Shown here one piece after another: positions 62,821 through 64,000 of a DNA stretch of 64,000 bases; position 1 is the first letter of the stretch, and each line of letters starts with the position of its first letter. Below the pieces are notes generated by a model that ran no database searches, was not told where the DNA came from, and saw only the letters and a list, made by a program, of their open reading frames with translations. Source of the stretch: Pirellula sp. Lineage in GTDB: Bacteria; Planctomycetota; Planctomycetia; Pirellulales; PNKZ01. The DNA lies in assembly GCA_013822735.1 (NCBI GenBank), contig PNKZ01000012.1:1-64000 (forward strand). Direction: 5' to 3'. Made by a program: the position numbers and the translations under genes.

Positions 62821-64000
62821 ATGACCAACCGCAACGCCCCCGTATCGTATGTGCGCAGCCGCTTTCCGGCCGTGCCGCCGACGGAGCGCGCGGCTTCGGC
62901 ATGGCACAGGCTGATGCATGACAGGTTAGCCGGCGAAGCTTTGGAAGCGCCCGGCGGGCTGCTCTCATCGTACTTCCGCGAGCGCTCGCGGAGCCCGCTC
63001 GGGCAGGTCGTCGCCCCCGCCAATATCGTAGCTGCGGAATGCGAGACGCTGCTGATCGTCGGCCCCGCCGCGGAGATCGGTCAAGCGCGTCGACTCGTCG
63101 ATGCCTGCGCACATCCGTTTCATAATTTGCTAATGCAAGGGGGCAGGGCAGGGCGGGCCCGCGTCGTGCTGCTGGAAGCCTCGCACGACAACGATCTCTT
63201 GCAGGCCGCGCTCGACCTCGTGCGCCGGGCTTGCGACGGCCCGACATTGCATGACCGCTGGGCTTTGGCGATCGTGGGGCCGACGGAGGACGCAGTCGAC
63301 GCGCAACGCCGGGCCGTTGCCGATTGCGCCGCACCGTTAATTCAAGCCTTGCGCGAAGTCGCTGCGAGCGATGACGAGCTCCGCAATCGACTGTTCGTGC
63401 AAGCGGCGAGCGAAGTATCGAGCGTGGCGCTGCTTCCCGAAGGCGTGCCGCATACGTTCATGCCGCTGTTGCCGGCGATTGATCCCGCAAGCGGGCCGGC
63501 CTTACTAGCGGCGACGGCCATCGGCGTCGACACGGTTTCGCTCTTGAAGGGCTCCGTCTGGTTCTGGGAAGCGGCAAAAAAGCTTGATGCCGAGTCGAGC
63601 CCCGTCGTGCAATTGGCCGACTACCTGCGCCGGCCGCATTGCCGCATCGCAGCTTGGCAGCAGGCGCTGCTGCCGATGGCCGAGAGCTTGGCACAACTAG
63701 CTGCCGTATCGGGTCTAGTACCGCCGGAAGTCGTCGCCCCCTTTCGACGCGACGGCGTACTTCGACTTCTGGCTCGGGCTCACCACCCGACCTTGCATCT
63801 TTGCTGCGACTCGCCGCGCCGCGATCGGCTGTCGCCCACGCTGACCGATCAATTGGCGGTCGCTTACGCATCATGGGAACCGGAAGCGGAGATTCGCCTG
63901 ACAAAGCTTCATGACATCGGCATCGGGGAATTGTGCCAATGGTTCGCCGCCGTTAAGGTGCTGGAAGCCATCCCGCCCGAAAAATCGCCCGCCGCAGCGT
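62821..64000 (+). CDS. Degenerate glucose-6-phosphate isomerase-like protein (3'-truncated by window edge)
   Basis: An open frame from the ATG at 62821 to the window edge (393 codons, no stop). The layout follows the planctomycete form of PGI: 'LLIVGPAAEIGQARRLVDAC' stands where PGI has the Gly-Ile-Gly-Gly-Ser loop, 'HPFHNLL' where it has 'HPYHNEL', 'WALAIVGPTEDAVD' where it has the Ser-Lys-Ser-Gly-Gly-Thr motif, and 'RLTKLHDIGIGELCQWFAAV' near the end where PGI has its C-terminal helix. The phosphate-binding motifs are therefore lost while the scaffold persists. It could be a regulatory pseudoenzyme or have a new activity. The comparison is from memory of the family and needs a real alignment. 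Confidence 0.6.
   Translation, partial: MTNRNAPVSYVRSRFPAVPPTERAASAWHRLMHDRLAGEALEAPGGLLSSYFRERSRSPLGQVVAPANIVAAECETLLIVGPAAEIGQARRLVDACAHPFHNLLMQGGRAGRARVVLLEASHDNDLLQAALDLVRRACDGPTLHDRWALAIVGPTEDAVDAQRRAVADCAAPLIQALREVAASDDELRNRLFVQAASEVSSVALLPEGVPHTFMPLLPAIDPASGPALLAATAIGVDTVSLLKGSVWFWEAAKKLDAESSPVVQLADYLRRPHCRIAAWQQALLPMAESLAQLAAVSGLVPPEVVAPFRRDGVLRLLARAHHPTLHLCCDSPRRDRLSPTLTDQLAVAYASWEPEAEIRLTKLHDIGIGELCQWFAAVKVLEAIPPEKSPAAA

Noticed and set aside
62893-62916. Sigma-54-type TGGCAC box near the PGI-like gene
   Set aside because: Spacing to a TTGC element is wrong and it lies inside the coding sequence.

Overview
The window is GC-rich chromosomal DNA that reads like a member of the Planctomycetota, probably Pirellulales-related. 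This is an inference from gene content: twin-arginine and lipoprotein exports, a MoxR/DUF58/BatA/vWA/DUF4175 block, an NPCBM protein, a squalene-cyclase-fold export, a cadherin-repeat giant, the archaeal-type phosphoglycerate mutase, and a b6-type quinol oxidase complex joined to an aa3 oxidase operon. No rRNA, tRNA or CRISPR array was seen.

Layout. 1-4.4 kb: the 3' end of a cadherin-repeat surface protein, a REP-associated Y1 transposase flanked by inverted REP-like hairpins and a 16-bp x 8 tandem array, and an exported polysaccharide pyruvyl transferase-like protein. 4.9-10.8 kb: translation/transcription core nusA-infB-rbfA followed by an endonuclease III-like fold protein that has lost its expected catalytic and Fe-S residues. 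11-16.3 kb (minus strand): membrane-anchored agmatine deiminase-like enzyme, NtrC-type response regulator with its histidine kinase, and a secreted Tyr-Tyr-Ala-Pro repeat protein with a clear terminator. 16.6-21.4 kb: YacP-type NYN nuclease, GT25 glycosyltransferase, DUF2726 protein, purD and a DUF4392 (D-glutamate cyclase-like) protein.

21.5-44.5 kb is the centrepiece: one co-directional respiratory locus. A perfect CRP-class dyad lies in the 523-bp leader. Then come a Rieske protein with a repeated Pro/Ala-rich N-terminus, a b6-like cytochrome b retaining the Cys that anchors heme c(i) in b6f, a subunit-IV-like protein with a large N-terminal extension, a 1,613-residue octaheme/PDZ/coiled-coil cytochrome c, two paralogous blue-copper proteins, a diheme lipoprotein, coxB, coxA, heme A synthesis genes ctaA and ctaB, coxC with a large charged insertion, coxD, an ABC transporter pair, Sco, DUF420, a small CPGC membrane protein and, convergently, a DUF983 protein. 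The layout suggests a quinol-to-oxygen chain in which cupredoxins and/or cytochromes c connect a bc-type complex to a CuA oxidase, with its own assembly factors.

44.7-61.3 kb: a 56-residue membrane protein, a PQQ-propeller protein, then a tightly overlapping block (MoxR ATPase, DUF58, BatA-like, vWA, DUF4175 coiled-coil, secreted partner, Tat-exported squalene-cyclase fold protein, NPCBM protein), probably an envelope stress or assembly machine. 61.4-64 kb: apgM and, divergently, an open-ended gene that aligns by eye to planctomycete glucose-6-phosphate isomerase but has lost the sugar-phosphate motifs.

Non-coding structure is unusually rich: perfect 28-bp and 31-bp inverted repeats, a 7-bp x 7 tandem array before coxC, a triple GGAACGCC hairpin cluster, and a GNRA hairpin abutting the coxB Shine-Dalgarno.
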